DNA from: Methylobacterium variabile
Lineage (GTDB): Bacteria; Pseudomonadota; Alphaproteobacteria; Rhizobiales; Beijerinckiaceae
Reading direction: 5' to 3'
Assembly (NCBI RefSeq): GCF_001043975.1
Contig: NZ_LABY01000053.1
Location: forward strand, 1-64,000
Length of the DNA stretch: 64,000 bases
In this document: positions 42,738 through 51,211 of the stretch, in pieces
Layout: each line of letters opens with the position of its first letter
Numbering within the stretch: the first letter of the stretch is position 1
Notes under the pieces: model-generated
Told to the model about the DNA's origin: nothing
What the model saw: only the letters and a program-made list of their open reading frames with translations
Databases searched by the model: none
Position numbers and translations under genes: made by a program

Positions 42738-43034
42738 TCAGGCGTGCCGCCGGGCCCGGCGCCGCGGCGCGGTCCGGGTCAGGGCGGCGGGGGCGCAACG
42801 CTGCCAGCCCCAGTGCTCGTAGGCGGTCGCGGCGCGCGCCTCGCACCAGCCCTGGCCGTGCAGGGCCGTGGCGAGACGGTCGCGGTCCTCGCAGGCCTGG
42901 TTGGCCAGCGGCGAGGCCGGCAGGCCGCAGGCCGCGTCGGCCCGCTGCCAGCGCGAGACGAGATCGCCCGCGGCGGCCGGAGCGGCGGCCGCGACCAGCA
43001 GGGCGAGAAAGAGGGACGAACGCAGGAGCGACAT
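42738..43034 (-). CDS. Small exported Cys-containing protein
   Basis: A 98-residue protein with a signal peptide (SSLFLALLVAAAAPAAAGD). The mature part holds four Cys (AACGLP, ACEDRD, WCEARA, RCAPAA), which could form two disulfides in the periplasm, and ends in a basic RRRARRHA tail. The pattern DAACGLPASPLANQACEDRDRL is reminiscent of small alphaproteobacterial exported proteins but no family is recognised. Start ATG 43034 sets the signal peptide. Confidence 0.6.
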   Translation of the reverse strand: MSLLRSSLFLALLVAAAAPAAAGDLVSRWQRADAACGLPASPLANQACEDRDRLATALHGQGWCEARAATAYEHWGWQRCAPAALTRTAPRRRARRHA

Positions 43035-43350
43035 CACGCGGGGCCTCGGTGAACTGGATTGCTTCGTAACAAAGAATCGTGGCGCGGATCGGACGGATTC
43101 GTGCAGTTCCGTCAAGCAGAAACCCGCGTTTGCGTCGGGGCCTAATCCGTTCGGCCGAGTCGCGCCGCCGGTTGGATGATGCGCTGGGTTCGGAAAGGAC
43201 GATCCTGTGCCGCTCCGGCAGACGTTCTGCTGCCTGTAACATCCTCGCGGCCATCGGGCGTTACCAGGGGGCGCGGAGGGCGCCCTCGCCAGCGCCGCAA
43301 TCCTGTGCTCAAAGGGCGGCGACCTCACGCCAGACGAGCCCTCCCCCACG
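43035..43350. other. Intergenic region without a recognised gene
   Basis: This 316-bp stretch lies between two divergent genes and presumably holds promoters for both. I saw GATTC at about 43104 (GANTC, the CcrM methylation site) but no convincing promoter, binding site, RNA or small gene. Confidence 0.4.
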
Positions 43351-43932
43351 ATGCTGCGCCGCCTCTACGAGTGGATCCTCGCGCTCGCCGCGCGCCCCTC
43401 GGCCCCCTACGCGCTCGGCGCGGTCTCCTTCGCCGAGAGCTCGTTCTTCCCGATCCCGCCGGACGTGATGCTGGTGCCGATGGCGGTGACCCGGCCCGAG
43501 CGGGCCTGGACCTACGCGCTCATCGCGACCCTGACCTCGGTGGCCGGCGGTCTCGCGGGCTACGCCATCGGGGCGCTGCTCTACGATTCGGTCGGTGCCT
43601 GGCTCTTCCATCTCTACGGGCTCGACAAGGGGGCCGACGCCTTCCGGGAGGCCTACGCGCATTACGGGCACTGGGTGATCCTGCTCAAGGGCCTGACCCC
43701 GATCCCCTACAAGCTCGTCACCATCACGTCGGGCTTCGCCGGCTACGACCTGTTCTGGTTCACGGTCCTGTCGCTGATCACCCGCGGGGCGCGGTTCTTC
43801 ATCCTGGCGGGCCTGGTCGGCCGCTACGGCGTCGGCATCCGCACCGTCCTCGACCGGCACCTGAACGCGGTGGCGGCGGTGTTCGTGGCCGTCGGCGTGC
43901 TCGGCTTCGTCGGCTTCCGCTACCTGTTCTGA
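43351..43932 (+). CDS. YqaA/DedA-like membrane protein
   Basis: A 193-residue membrane protein of the YqaA (SNARE-associated/VTT) family with about five helices. FAESSFFPIPPDVMLVPMAV and the re-entrant GLTPIPYKLVTITSGFAGYDLFWF are the paired Pro-containing motifs of the DedA superfamily. These proteins are thought to move lipids or couple to the proton motive force. The dsbB-like gene starts 23 bp after its stop. Confidence 0.9.
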   Translation: MLRRLYEWILALAARPSAPYALGAVSFAESSFFPIPPDVMLVPMAVTRPERAWTYALIATLTSVAGGLAGYAIGALLYDSVGAWLFHLYGLDKGADAFREAYAHYGHWVILLKGLTPIPYKLVTITSGFAGYDLFWFTVLSLITRGARFFILAGLVGRYGVGIRTVLDRHLNAVAAVFVAVGVLGFVGFRYLF

Positions 43933-43955
43933 CGGTCCTTCCGAGGGTTCTTCCC

Positions 43956-44465
43956 ATGGCCCACGCCCTCGCCGCGCGGCTGACCACCCCCCGGACGGCG
44001 GCCGTGCTGGTGCTCCTCGGCGCCGCCGCCACGGTGGGCGGCGCGCTCATCTTCCAGCACGGCTTCGGCTACGTGCCGTGCAAGCTCTGCCTGACCGAGC
44101 GCCAGCCCTACTACCTCGCCCTTCCCGTCGCGGCGGCGGCCGCTTTGCTGCCGCGACGCCTCGCCGGCCTGCTCCTCGGGCTGGTGGCGGTGATCTTCCT
44201 CGTCGGCGCCGGCCTCGGCCTCTACCACGCTGGGGCCGAGTGGGGATTCTGGCCCGGCCCGAGCGATTGCGGCGGCGGCGCCGGCCCTGCACCGGCCGGC
44301 GTCAACGATTTCCTCAAGTCCCTGGAGACGACCCGCCCGGTCGACTGCACCGCGGCGGCCTGGCGCTTCCTCGGGATCTCGCTCGCCGGCTGGAACGCGG
44401 TGATCAGCCTGGCGCTCGCGGCCCTCGCCGGCACGGCGGCCCTGCGGGGGCTGCGCCGCGGCTGA
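43956..44465 (+). CDS. dsbB: Disulfide bond formation protein B
   Basis: A 169-residue four-helix membrane protein that reoxidises DsbA and passes electrons to quinone. The first Cys pair is in GYVPCKLCLTERQPYY; the second pair is spread over SDCGGG and VDCTAA in the second periplasmic loop. The helix count and length match DsbB. It lies just after the YqaA gene, probably in one transcript. Confidence 0.9.
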   Translation: MAHALAARLTTPRTAAVLVLLGAAATVGGALIFQHGFGYVPCKLCLTERQPYYLALPVAAAAALLPRRLAGLLLGLVAVIFLVGAGLGLYHAGAEWGFWPGPSDCGGGAGPAPAGVNDFLKSLETTRPVDCTAAAWRFLGISLAGWNAVISLALAALAGTAALRGLRRG

Positions 44466-44475
44466 ACCGCGCGGA

Positions 44476-44829
44476 TCAGCGCTTCGGCTTCATCGAGCCG
44501 GGGTCGGCGAGGAGCGCGGCCAGGCGCTCGGAATCGAGCGCCGGCTCCGGCTTCGGCTTCGCCTCCTTTCGCGGTTCCGGCTTCGTCTCGGCCTTGGCCA
44601 GCCGGGCGACCTTGGCGGCGGGCGGCGTGGGCACGATCGAGCCTGTGGTGACGGGCTCGTCGAGGGGGACGGGCTTCGCCGCGGCGACGAGCTGCGCCGG
44701 GCGGGGCGGCTCGCGCTCGAGCTGGGCCGAGCAGACGGCGCAGACCGTGGCGAAGCCGAGGGCTGCGATCGATGCGAGGATGAGGTTGCTACGCAGGGAC
44801 ACGGCCGGAGACTCGGGACGTTTGACCAT
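44476..44829 (-). CDS. Hypothetical membrane-anchored protein, Lys/Pro/Glu-rich
   Basis: A 117-residue protein with one N-terminal hydrophobic helix (LILASIAALGFATVCAVCSA), followed by a low-complexity Ala/Lys/Pro/Glu region and KLMKPKR-like basic end (DPGSMKPKR). It is probably an inner-membrane anchor with a periplasmic tail. No domain is known. Converges with dsbB. Confidence 0.55.
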   Translation of the reverse strand: MVKRPESPAVSLRSNLILASIAALGFATVCAVCSAQLEREPPRPAQLVAAAKPVPLDEPVTTGSIVPTPPAAKVARLAKAETKPEPRKEAKPKPEPALDSERLAALLADPGSMKPKR

Positions 44830-44899
44830 TCGGGAGCCTAGGCGCCGACCCCTTAACGATCCCCTCGACCTCCGGACCGCCGTTCAGGTCCCGCACACC

Positions 44900-45277
44900 A
44901 TGTCCCTAGGGCAGTGCGAACCGGAGGCGGCCCGCCGACTTACCCTACGGAATGCGGGGCGGCGGATGTTCTTCATCACGACGGCGGCGATCGCCGGGAC
45001 CACGACGGCGGGAGCGTGGCTGATTCACGTCGCGCCGTTGCCCGCGGCGCTCTGCGCGGTGGTGTCCGGCGTGGCCAGCGCGGCGGTCGCGGCCGCCCTC
45101 GTGGCCTGGATCGACCGGCCTGGCGGCGCGGCCCGGCCGGACGCGCCGCCGGATCCCGCGGCGGAGCGGGCGCCGGACCTGCCGCGCGGACGCCTCGTCA
45201 GGCTGCATCCGCTCCGCAGCCCCCACCACCATCGCCCCGGCCGGAACGGCGGCCGGCGGTTCGCCTCCGCTCCGTGA
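44900..45277 (+). CDS. Hypothetical two-helix membrane protein
   Basis: A 125-residue predicted membrane protein with helices at about residues 23-44 (MFFITTAAIAGTTTAGAWLI) and 50-74 (ALCAVVSGVASAAVAAALV), and a basic, His/Arg-rich cytoplasmic tail. No family recognised. Support is modest: hydrophobic pattern, and no competing gene in either strand. Confidence 0.45.
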   Translation: MSLGQCEPEAARRLTLRNAGRRMFFITTAAIAGTTTAGAWLIHVAPLPAALCAVVSGVASAAVAAALVAWIDRPGGAARPDAPPDPAAERAPDLPRGRLVRLHPLRSPHHHRPGRNGGRRFASAP

Positions 45278-45388
45278 TCTCCCCAGGAACCCGGTCGGCG
45301 CGGCCCGGTTGACGCTCGCACGAAGCAAGGCCGAGCGACGCAGCGTGGCAACGCCCTCCTCCCCAGGCCGGCCCGGCGGACTTACCGC

Positions 45389-47584
45389 TTGAGGCCGATC
45401 CTCCCCGCCCTGATGCTCGTCGCGGCCGGCACCGCTGCGCAGGCCGCCGGGATCGGCTCCGGCGGCGGCCCGTCCGAGGTCGTGCTCCTCGTCCAGATCG
45501 TCGTGCTCCTCGCCGCCGGGCGCCTGCTCGGCGAGGCGATGCTGCGGGTCAGCCAGCCGGCAGTGATGGGGCAGCTGCTGGCCGGCCTCCTCCTCGGCCC
45601 CTCGTTCCTCGGGGCGGTGTGGCCGGAGGCGCAGCACTGGCTGTTTCCGCCCGGGCGCGACCAGAAGGCGATGCTCGACGGCATCGCCCAGCTCGGCGTC
45701 CTGCTCCTGCTGCTGATGACCGGCATGGAGACCGACCTCGCCCTGGTGCGCAAGGTCCGGCGCGCGGCGCTCAGCGTCTCGGTCACCGGCGTCGCGGTGC
45801 CGTTCGCCTGCGGCTTCCTCCTCGGCGAGATGCTGCCCGCCGCGATGCTGCCGCGGCCGGAGCTGCGCCTCGTCACCTCGCTCTTCCTCGGCACCGCGCT
45901 GGCGATCTCCTCGGTCAAGATCGTCGCCATGGTGGTGCGCGAGATGAATTTCCTGCGCCGCAACGTCGGCCAGGTGATCGTCGCCTCGGCGATCATCGAC
46001 GACACGATCGGATGGGTGATCATCGCGGTGATCTTCAGCCTGGCCCAGGCCGGCACCGTCGACCCGTGGGAGATCGGCCGGAGCCTCGCCGGCACCATGG
46101 TCTTCCTGGGATTGAGCCTGACGATCGGGCGGCGCCTCGTCTTCCTGCTGATCCGCTGGGCCAACGATACCCTGCAGAGCGAGGCCGCGGTCGTCACCGC
46201 GATCCTGGTGCTGATGGGGGCGCTGGCGCTGGTCACGCAGGGGCTCGGCGTCCACACGGTGCTCGGCGCCTTCGTGGCCGGCCTCCTCGTCGGCCAGTCG
46301 CCGATCCTGACCCGGCGGATCGACGAGCAGCTGCGCGGCGTCGTCACGGCCCTGTTCGCGCCGATCTTCTTCGGGCTCGCGGGCCTGAGCGCCGACCTCA
46401 CCATCCTGCGCGACCCGCGCCTCCTGCTCCTCACCCTCGGGCTCATCGCGATCGCGAGCCTCGGCAAGTTCGCCGGCGCCTTCGCGGGCGGGCGGCTCGG
46501 CGGCCTGAGGACGGCCGAGTCCCTGGCCCTCGCCTGCGGCATGAACGCGCGCGGCTCGACCGAGGTGATCGTCGCCTCGATCGGGCTGGGCATGGGGGCG
46601 CTGAGCCAGGACCTGTTCACGATGATCGTCGCGATGGCTCTTATCACCACGCTCGCGATGCCGCCGATGCTGCGCTGGGCCCTGCACCGCCTGCCGCTCA
46701 AGGGCGAGGAGAAGGAGCGGCTGGAGCGGGAGGCGGCGGAGGAGCGCGGCTTCGTCGCCAATCTCGAGCGCCTGCTGGTGGCCGCCGAGGGCGGTCCCGA
46801 GGAGCGCGCGTCGGCGAGCTTCGCCTCCCGGATCGCCGGCCTCGTCGCCGGCTCGCGCGGCATGCCGGTGACCGTGGTGCGGCTCGGCCGCGGCGGCGAC
46901 GGCGGGGCGCTGTCCGGCGCGGTGGTCGAGGCAGCGCAGGAGGGAGCAGGCGATGGGGAGACGCGGACGGTCGAGGTGACGGAACTCACCCGCGACGAGC
47001 CCGCGGCCGAGGCGCTGAGCGCGGAGGCCCGCAAGGGCTACGATCTCCTGATCGTCGGCATCGACCCGGCCGTGGCGCCGCATGCCGGCCTCGCCGAGAG
47101 CGTGGCCGGCGCGGCCGAGCGCTTCGACGGTCCCCTCGCCGTCGCGGTCGCGCGGGGAGTGCACCGCGCCGACCCGGAACGTGCCGCGCTCTCGCTGCTG
47201 GCGGTGGTGGACGGCACGCAGGCCGCACGCCGGGGCGCCGAGATCGCCGTCACCCTGGCCCGGGGCACGGGCGCGCCGCTGACGGTGCTCTTCCTGGCCG
47301 AGGCCGCCGGCACCGGGCGTCGCCTCGCGGGCCTGCGCCAGGGTGATGCTGCAGCCCTGCGGGAGGTGCTCGACCATGCCGAGCAGAACGGAGTGCGCGT
47401 GCGGACCGAGCTTCGCCACGCCCGAGCGCCGGAGCGGGAGATCCTGCGCCAGGCGAAGGCCGGCGACCACGACCTGATCGTGATGGGGGTGACCCGCCGG
47501 TCCGGCGACGGCGCCGCCTTCGGGCCTCTCGCCGAGGCGGTGCTGGAGGCCTCGGACCGCTCGGCGCTGCTCCTGGCGAGCTGA
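45389..47584 (+). CDS. CPA2-type cation:proton antiporter with UspA-like C-terminus
   Basis: A 731-residue protein. Residues 25-420 form a CPA2 antiporter core with about 12 helices: GQLLAGLLLGPSFLG, LLLLMTGMETDL, SAIIDDTIGWVIIAVI (the ion-binding Asp pair region) and NARGSTEVIVASIGL. A charged linker (about 430-450) is followed by two universal-stress-like domains, with YDLLIVGIDPA and DHDLIVMGVTRRSG. This resembles cyanobacterial/alphaproteobacterial Na+ or K+/H+ antiporters. Start TTG 45389 is weak; ATG 45413 is an alternative. Confidence 0.87.
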   Translation: MRPILPALMLVAAGTAAQAAGIGSGGGPSEVVLLVQIVVLLAAGRLLGEAMLRVSQPAVMGQLLAGLLLGPSFLGAVWPEAQHWLFPPGRDQKAMLDGIAQLGVLLLLLMTGMETDLALVRKVRRAALSVSVTGVAVPFACGFLLGEMLPAAMLPRPELRLVTSLFLGTALAISSVKIVAMVVREMNFLRRNVGQVIVASAIIDDTIGWVIIAVIFSLAQAGTVDPWEIGRSLAGTMVFLGLSLTIGRRLVFLLIRWANDTLQSEAAVVTAILVLMGALALVTQGLGVHTVLGAFVAGLLVGQSPILTRRIDEQLRGVVTALFAPIFFGLAGLSADLTILRDPRLLLLTLGLIAIASLGKFAGAFAGGRLGGLRTAESLALACGMNARGSTEVIVASIGLGMGALSQDLFTMIVAMALITTLAMPPMLRWALHRLPLKGEEKERLEREAAEERGFVANLERLLVAAEGGPEERASASFASRIAGLVAGSRGMPVTVVRLGRGGDGGALSGAVVEAAQEGAGDGETRTVEVTELTRDEPAAEALSAEARKGYDLLIVGIDPAVAPHAGLAESVAGAAERFDGPLAVAVARGVHRADPERAALSLLAVVDGTQAARRGAEIAVTLARGTGAPLTVLFLAEAAGTGRRLAGLRQGDAAALREVLDHAEQNGVRVRTELRHARAPEREILRQAKAGDHDLIVMGVTRRSGDGAAFGPLAEAVLEASDRSALLLAS

Positions 47585-47603
47585 CGATCCGGCGAGCCGA
47601 CGA

Positions 47604-48077
47604 TCAGTTGCGGTCGTCGGGGAGCGACGGTAGCGGCTGCACGGCGATGCCCTCCTCAAGGAGCGAGCGCGCCTCGGTGAGGCTCGCCTCGCCGTAGATC
47701 GCCCGCTGCTCGGTCTCGCCGTAATGCATCCGCCGCGCTTCCGTCGCGAAGTTCTCCCCGACATGGTCGGCGGTGCGGGCGACGTGCTCGTGCAGGGCGC
47801 GGATCATCGCGCGCAGCTGCCGCTCGGGCTCGGAGACCAGGCTGACCGGCGCCTCAGCGGGGGGCGGTGCCGCGGGCGTGCTCGGCGCCTCGACCGGGGC
47901 GGGCAGGTCCGCGGCGCGGCCGAGGGACGGCGCCATGATCTGCTTGGCGACCTTCGGGCTGTTGCAGAACGGGCAGGTCACGAGCCCGGCCCGCTCCTGC
48001 TCGTCGTAGGAGGCGCTCGAGGGGAACCAGCTCTCGAAGCTATGGCCGGAATCGCAGGACAGGGCGTAGCGGATCAT
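47604..48077 (-). CDS. DUF1178 family protein
   Basis: A 157-residue protein of DUF1178. MIRYALSCDSGHSFESWFPSSASYDEQ followed by CPFCNSPKVAKQIMAPSLG gives two Cys motifs likely to bind zinc. The C-terminal helix HVARTADHVGENFATEARRMHYGETEQRAIYGEAS is the family signature. The function is unknown. A Pro/Ala linker separates the two parts. In alphaproteobacteria it is often next to grxC and a nitrilase-like gene, as here. Confidence 0.9.
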   Translation of the reverse strand: MIRYALSCDSGHSFESWFPSSASYDEQERAGLVTCPFCNSPKVAKQIMAPSLGRAADLPAPVEAPSTPAAPPPAEAPVSLVSEPERQLRAMIRALHEHVARTADHVGENFATEARRMHYGETEQRAIYGEASLTEARSLLEEGIAVQPLPSLPDDRN

Positions 48078-48170
48078 GATCGGGATATCGGTGGGCGGGC
48101 GCGCGGCTGCGAGGTCTGTGCGACGCTTCAGCCGCCCCGTGTGGCGGAAATCCGCCCCGCTGGGAAGCGT

Positions 48171-49010
48171 CTAACCGCGAGCGGTCTCGACCACCACCGG
48201 CCGGGCGTGGCGCAGGGCCGGGATGCGCGCGCGGGCGTCGGCGACGAGCGCCATGTCGATCTCGGCCAGGATCACCCCCGGCTCCGCACCGTCGGCCTCA
48301 GCCAGCACCCGGCCCCAGGGGTCGACGATCAGGGAGTGGCCGTAGGTCTCGCGCCCGTCCTCGTGCCGGCCGCCTTGCGCGGCGGAGATCATGAACGAGC
48401 CGGTCTCGATCGCCCGGGCGCGCTGGAGCACGTGCCAGTGCGCCTCGCCGGTCTGGCGCGTGAAGGCGGCCGGCGCCGACAGGATCTCGGCTCCCGCCTC
48501 GGCCAGCGCCCGGTAGAGGGCGGGGAAGCGCACGTCGTAGCAGATCGCGACGCCGAGGCGGCCCCAGGGCAGGTCTGTCACCACCGCCCGGGCGCCGCCG
48601 GTATAGGTGGCCGATTCCCGGTAGCTCTCGCCGTTCGGCAGGTCGACGTCGTAGAGGTGGAGCTTGTCGTAGGACGCGGTCACGGCACCCTCGCGGTCGA
48701 TCACAAAGGCGCGGTTGGCGACCTTGTCGCCGTTCCGCACGGCCAGCGAGCCGACATGGACCACGACGCCGCGCTCGCGGGCGACGTCCCGCAGGGCGCC
48801 GAGGGTCGGATCGTGCTCCGGCTCGCGGATCTTCTCGAACAGGCTCGGCCGGTCGCGCTCGAGGAGCGCGGTCATCTCGGGCGTCTGCACGTAGTGCGCG
48901 CCGCGCTCGGCCGCCTCGCGGATGCCCGCCACCGCGGCGTCGCGGTTGCGCGCGGGATCGCGGCCGGAGCGCATCTGCACGCAGGCGGCGACGAAGCGGG
49001 GAGCGGTCAT
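48171..49010 (-). CDS. Carbon-nitrogen hydrolase (nitrilase superfamily, Nit1 type)
   Basis: A 279-residue nitrilase-superfamily amidase. The catalytic triad is Glu in VQTPEMTALLE, Lys in SYDKLHLYDVDLP and Cys in AICYDVRFPALYRAL. By resemblance to Nit1 it could be an amidase that repairs deaminated glutathione. Its neighbours grxC and DUF1178 fit a redox/glutathione theme. Confidence 0.88.
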   Translation of the reverse strand: MTAPRFVAACVQMRSGRDPARNRDAAVAGIREAAERGAHYVQTPEMTALLERDRPSLFEKIREPEHDPTLGALRDVARERGVVVHVGSLAVRNGDKVANRAFVIDREGAVTASYDKLHLYDVDLPNGESYRESATYTGGARAVVTDLPWGRLGVAICYDVRFPALYRALAEAGAEILSAPAAFTRQTGEAHWHVLQRARAIETGSFMISAAQGGRHEDGRETYGHSLIVDPWGRVLAEADGAEPGVILAEIDMALVADARARIPALRHARPVVVETARG

Positions 49011-49121
49011 GGGCGTCGGACTCCGGAAGACCCCGCGAGCTTACGCCCGAACGGCCAGGCCCCGCCAGGGGCTCGATCCGCCAGGAGCCCGACCTGTCAG
49101 GAGCCCGCGACCTGCCGGAGG

Positions 49122-49379
49122 TCAGCCGGCCAGCAGCGGGTCGAGGCGGCCGGAGCGGTCGAGGGCGTAGAGGTCGTCGCACCCGCCGACATGGGTCTCG
49201 CCGATGAAGACCTGCGGCACGCTGGTGCGACCGCCGGCCTTCTCCACCATCTCGCGCCGGGCGCCGGGCTTGGCCTCGACGTCGATCTCGGTGAAGGCGG
49301 CGCCCTTCTCCTGCAGCAGCGACTTGGCCGCCGTGCAGTAGGGGCACCAGCTGGTGGTGTAGATCGTGACCGGCTGCAT
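49122..49379 (-). CDS. grxC: Glutaredoxin 3
   Basis: An 85-residue dithiol glutaredoxin reduced by glutathione. The active site is WCPYC in TIYTTSWCPYCTAAKSLL, cis-Pro is in TSVPQVFIG, and the GSH-binding GGCDDLYALD follows. The size and motifs are standard for GrxC. Confidence 0.96.
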   Translation of the reverse strand: MQPVTIYTTSWCPYCTAAKSLLQEKGAAFTEIDVEAKPGARREMVEKAGGRTSVPQVFIGETHVGGCDDLYALDRSGRLDPLLAG

Positions 49380-49450
49380 CCGTCGGCTCGTGCGCTGAGG
49401 GGATCGCCCGATATAGGCGCCCGGCGGTCGTGCCGCCAGCGGCGACCTCG

Positions 49451-49545
49451 GGCCGTCATCGGTGTCTCGACCCAGGGCGGCCGCCAGGCCGCCATCAGGT
49501 TCTCGACCCGGAGCGGCCGTCAGGCCGCCATCAGCTTCTCGACCT
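49451..49545. repeat. 36-bp tandem repeat running out of the cpdR 3' end
   Basis: Three units start at 49451, 49487 and 49523, spaced exactly 36 bp, each beginning GGCCG(T/C)CATC and containing TCTCGACC. The third unit is the end of cpdR (minus strand, codons for VEKLMAA and stop at 49520-49522). The other two are diverged copies outside the gene that still read VEN-LMAA and VET-PMTA in the same direction. Confidence 0.7.
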
Positions 49546-49876
49546 CGGTGACGAGCTCGCGCAGGTGGAAGGGCTTCGACAGGACCTTGGCGTCCTTCGG
49601 GGCCTTGGAGTCGGGATTCAGCGCCACCGCGGCGAAGCCGGTGATGAACATCACCTTGATGTCGGGATCGAGCTCGGTGGCGCGGCGCGCCAGCTCGATG
49701 CCGTCCATCTCCGGCATCACGATGTCGGTCAGCAGGAGCTCGAAGGGCTCCTCGCGAAGGCGGTTATACGCCGAGAGCCCGTTGTCGAACGAGGCCACGT
49801 CGTAGCCCGCGTTCTGGAGCGCCTTGGCGAGGAAGCGACGCATGTCGTTGTCGTCTTCCGCGAGGAGGATCTTCAT
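49520..49876 (-). CDS. cpdR: CpdR-like response regulator
   Basis: A 118-residue single receiver domain: ILLAEDDNDMRRFL acidic pocket, phospho-acceptor in LLLTDIVMPEMDG, FITGFA switch and VLSKPF Lys. Length and the KLMAA C-terminus agree with CpdR, which in Caulobacter, when unphosphorylated, brings substrates such as CtrA's regulators to ClpXP and is itself degraded. Two C-terminal Ala are known to matter there. Start ATG 49876 was chosen for a clean receiver domain; an ATG at 49912 adds 12 residues. Confidence 0.9.
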   Translation of the reverse strand: MKILLAEDDNDMRRFLAKALQNAGYDVASFDNGLSAYNRLREEPFELLLTDIVMPEMDGIELARRATELDPDIKVMFITGFAAVALNPDSKAPKDAKVLSKPFHLRELVTEVEKLMAA

Positions 49877-50088
49877 GAACGAAAGTCCCGGATGCCGATT
49901 CGGTGCGTTCATTCCATAAAGCGGCGCCTTGGTAAACAGAGGGTTGATGCCGCTGGCGGCAGGCCGGAATCGCAGGGGCGGCGGCCGCTCTCGGCAGTGG
50001 ACAGGCCTGGGCCGTGGCGCCAGATTAGCCGGATGATGGTGCGATCGCGTCCCGCCCCAGGCCCCGCTCCCCTGCCCCGGGCGACCGG

Positions 50089-50979
50089 ATGAGCCGAGTT
50101 CCCCCCGCCAGCCTGTTCACGCCGCCCTTCCGGGTGGACGAGCCGGAGCGGCAGACCCTGCCGTTCGTGTACAACACCGGCCATTCGGGGGCGGTCTATC
50201 CGGCCTCCTTCGTGGCGGCCTCGCGCCTCGACGCAGTGGCCCTGCGCCGTTCGGAGGACGCCTTCGTCGACCGGCTCTACGCGCCCGTCGTCGGCCTCGG
50301 CGCGCCGCTGATGCAGGCCTCGTTCCCGCGAGCCTATCTCGACGTGAACCGGGAGCCCTACGAGCTCGACCCGCGCATGTTCGACGGGCGCCTGCCGTCC
50401 TTCGTCAACGTGCGCTCGATGCGGGTGGCGGGCGGCCTCGGCACGGTGCCGCGGGTGGTGGCCGACGGCCAGGAGATCTATCGCGGCCGCCTGCCCGTCG
50501 AGGAGGCGTTGGCGCGCATCGAGGAGCTGTACAAGCCCTATCACCGTACCCTGAAGGAGCTGGTGGCGCGCACCGCCCGGGCCTTCGGCCACGCGGTCCT
50601 GATCGATTGCCACTCGATGCCCTCGACGAGCCTCGCCCGGGACGACGGGCCGATGGTCGACGTCGTGCTGGGCGACCGCTTCGGCACCTCCTGCGCGCCG
50701 GACCTGATCGACTGCGCGGAAGCCGCGTTCCGCGGCCACGGCCTCCGGGTGGTGCGCAACAAGCCCTACGCGGGCGGCTTCATCACCGAGCATTACGGCG
50801 AGCCGGCGCTCGGCCGTCACGCCCTGCAGATCGAGGTCAACCGCGCCCTCTACATGGACGAGCGCAAGCTCCTGCCCCGGCCCGGCTTCGAGGCGCTATC
50901 GCGGACCCTGACGGAGGTGGCGGAGACCCTGGGGCACGCCGCCCTCGACCTCGGCCCCCGGCGCATCGCCGCCGAGTAG
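50089..50979 (+). CDS. N-formylglutamate amidohydrolase
   Basis: A 296-residue zinc hydrolase of the N-formylglutamate amidohydrolase family, the last step of one histidine-degradation route. FNTPHSG-like VYNTGHSGAVYP gives the metal His, LIDCHSMPS the second set, and GGFITEHYGEPALGRHALQIEVNRALYMDE the C-terminal ligands and substrate Arg. No hut genes are adjacent. It is divergent from cpdR, 212 bp apart. Confidence 0.9.
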   Translation: MSRVPPASLFTPPFRVDEPERQTLPFVYNTGHSGAVYPASFVAASRLDAVALRRSEDAFVDRLYAPVVGLGAPLMQASFPRAYLDVNREPYELDPRMFDGRLPSFVNVRSMRVAGGLGTVPRVVADGQEIYRGRLPVEEALARIEELYKPYHRTLKELVARTARAFGHAVLIDCHSMPSTSLARDDGPMVDVVLGDRFGTSCAPDLIDCAEAAFRGHGLRVVRNKPYAGGFITEHYGEPALGRHALQIEVNRALYMDERKLLPRPGFEALSRTLTEVAETLGHAALDLGPRRIAAE

Positions 50980-51211
50980 GACGCTCATCGATGATCGCCG
51001 TGGCTGGCGCCGCCGGCCCGATCGGCTAAGCAGGGCTGCGAGAACTCCCCGCGGTAATCCGGCGAGGACGGCCCGGGGCTTCTCCCTGCCTCTGGGGCAG
51101 CACGAGGGTGCGCTGCCTCGAACCTTCGCTCGTGCCGCACCGTCCGCGACGAGCCGGCTTCAACCGCGCCGGACGACGCGCGTCCGGACGATGTTTCTGG
51201 GGAACTTCGCG

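Noticed and set aside
44945-47764. Very long (939-codon) minus-strand frame opposite the antiporter
   Set aside because: Its product is Arg/His/Gln-rich with no domain, as expected for the antisense of a GC-rich gene; the plus strand has a full antiporter.
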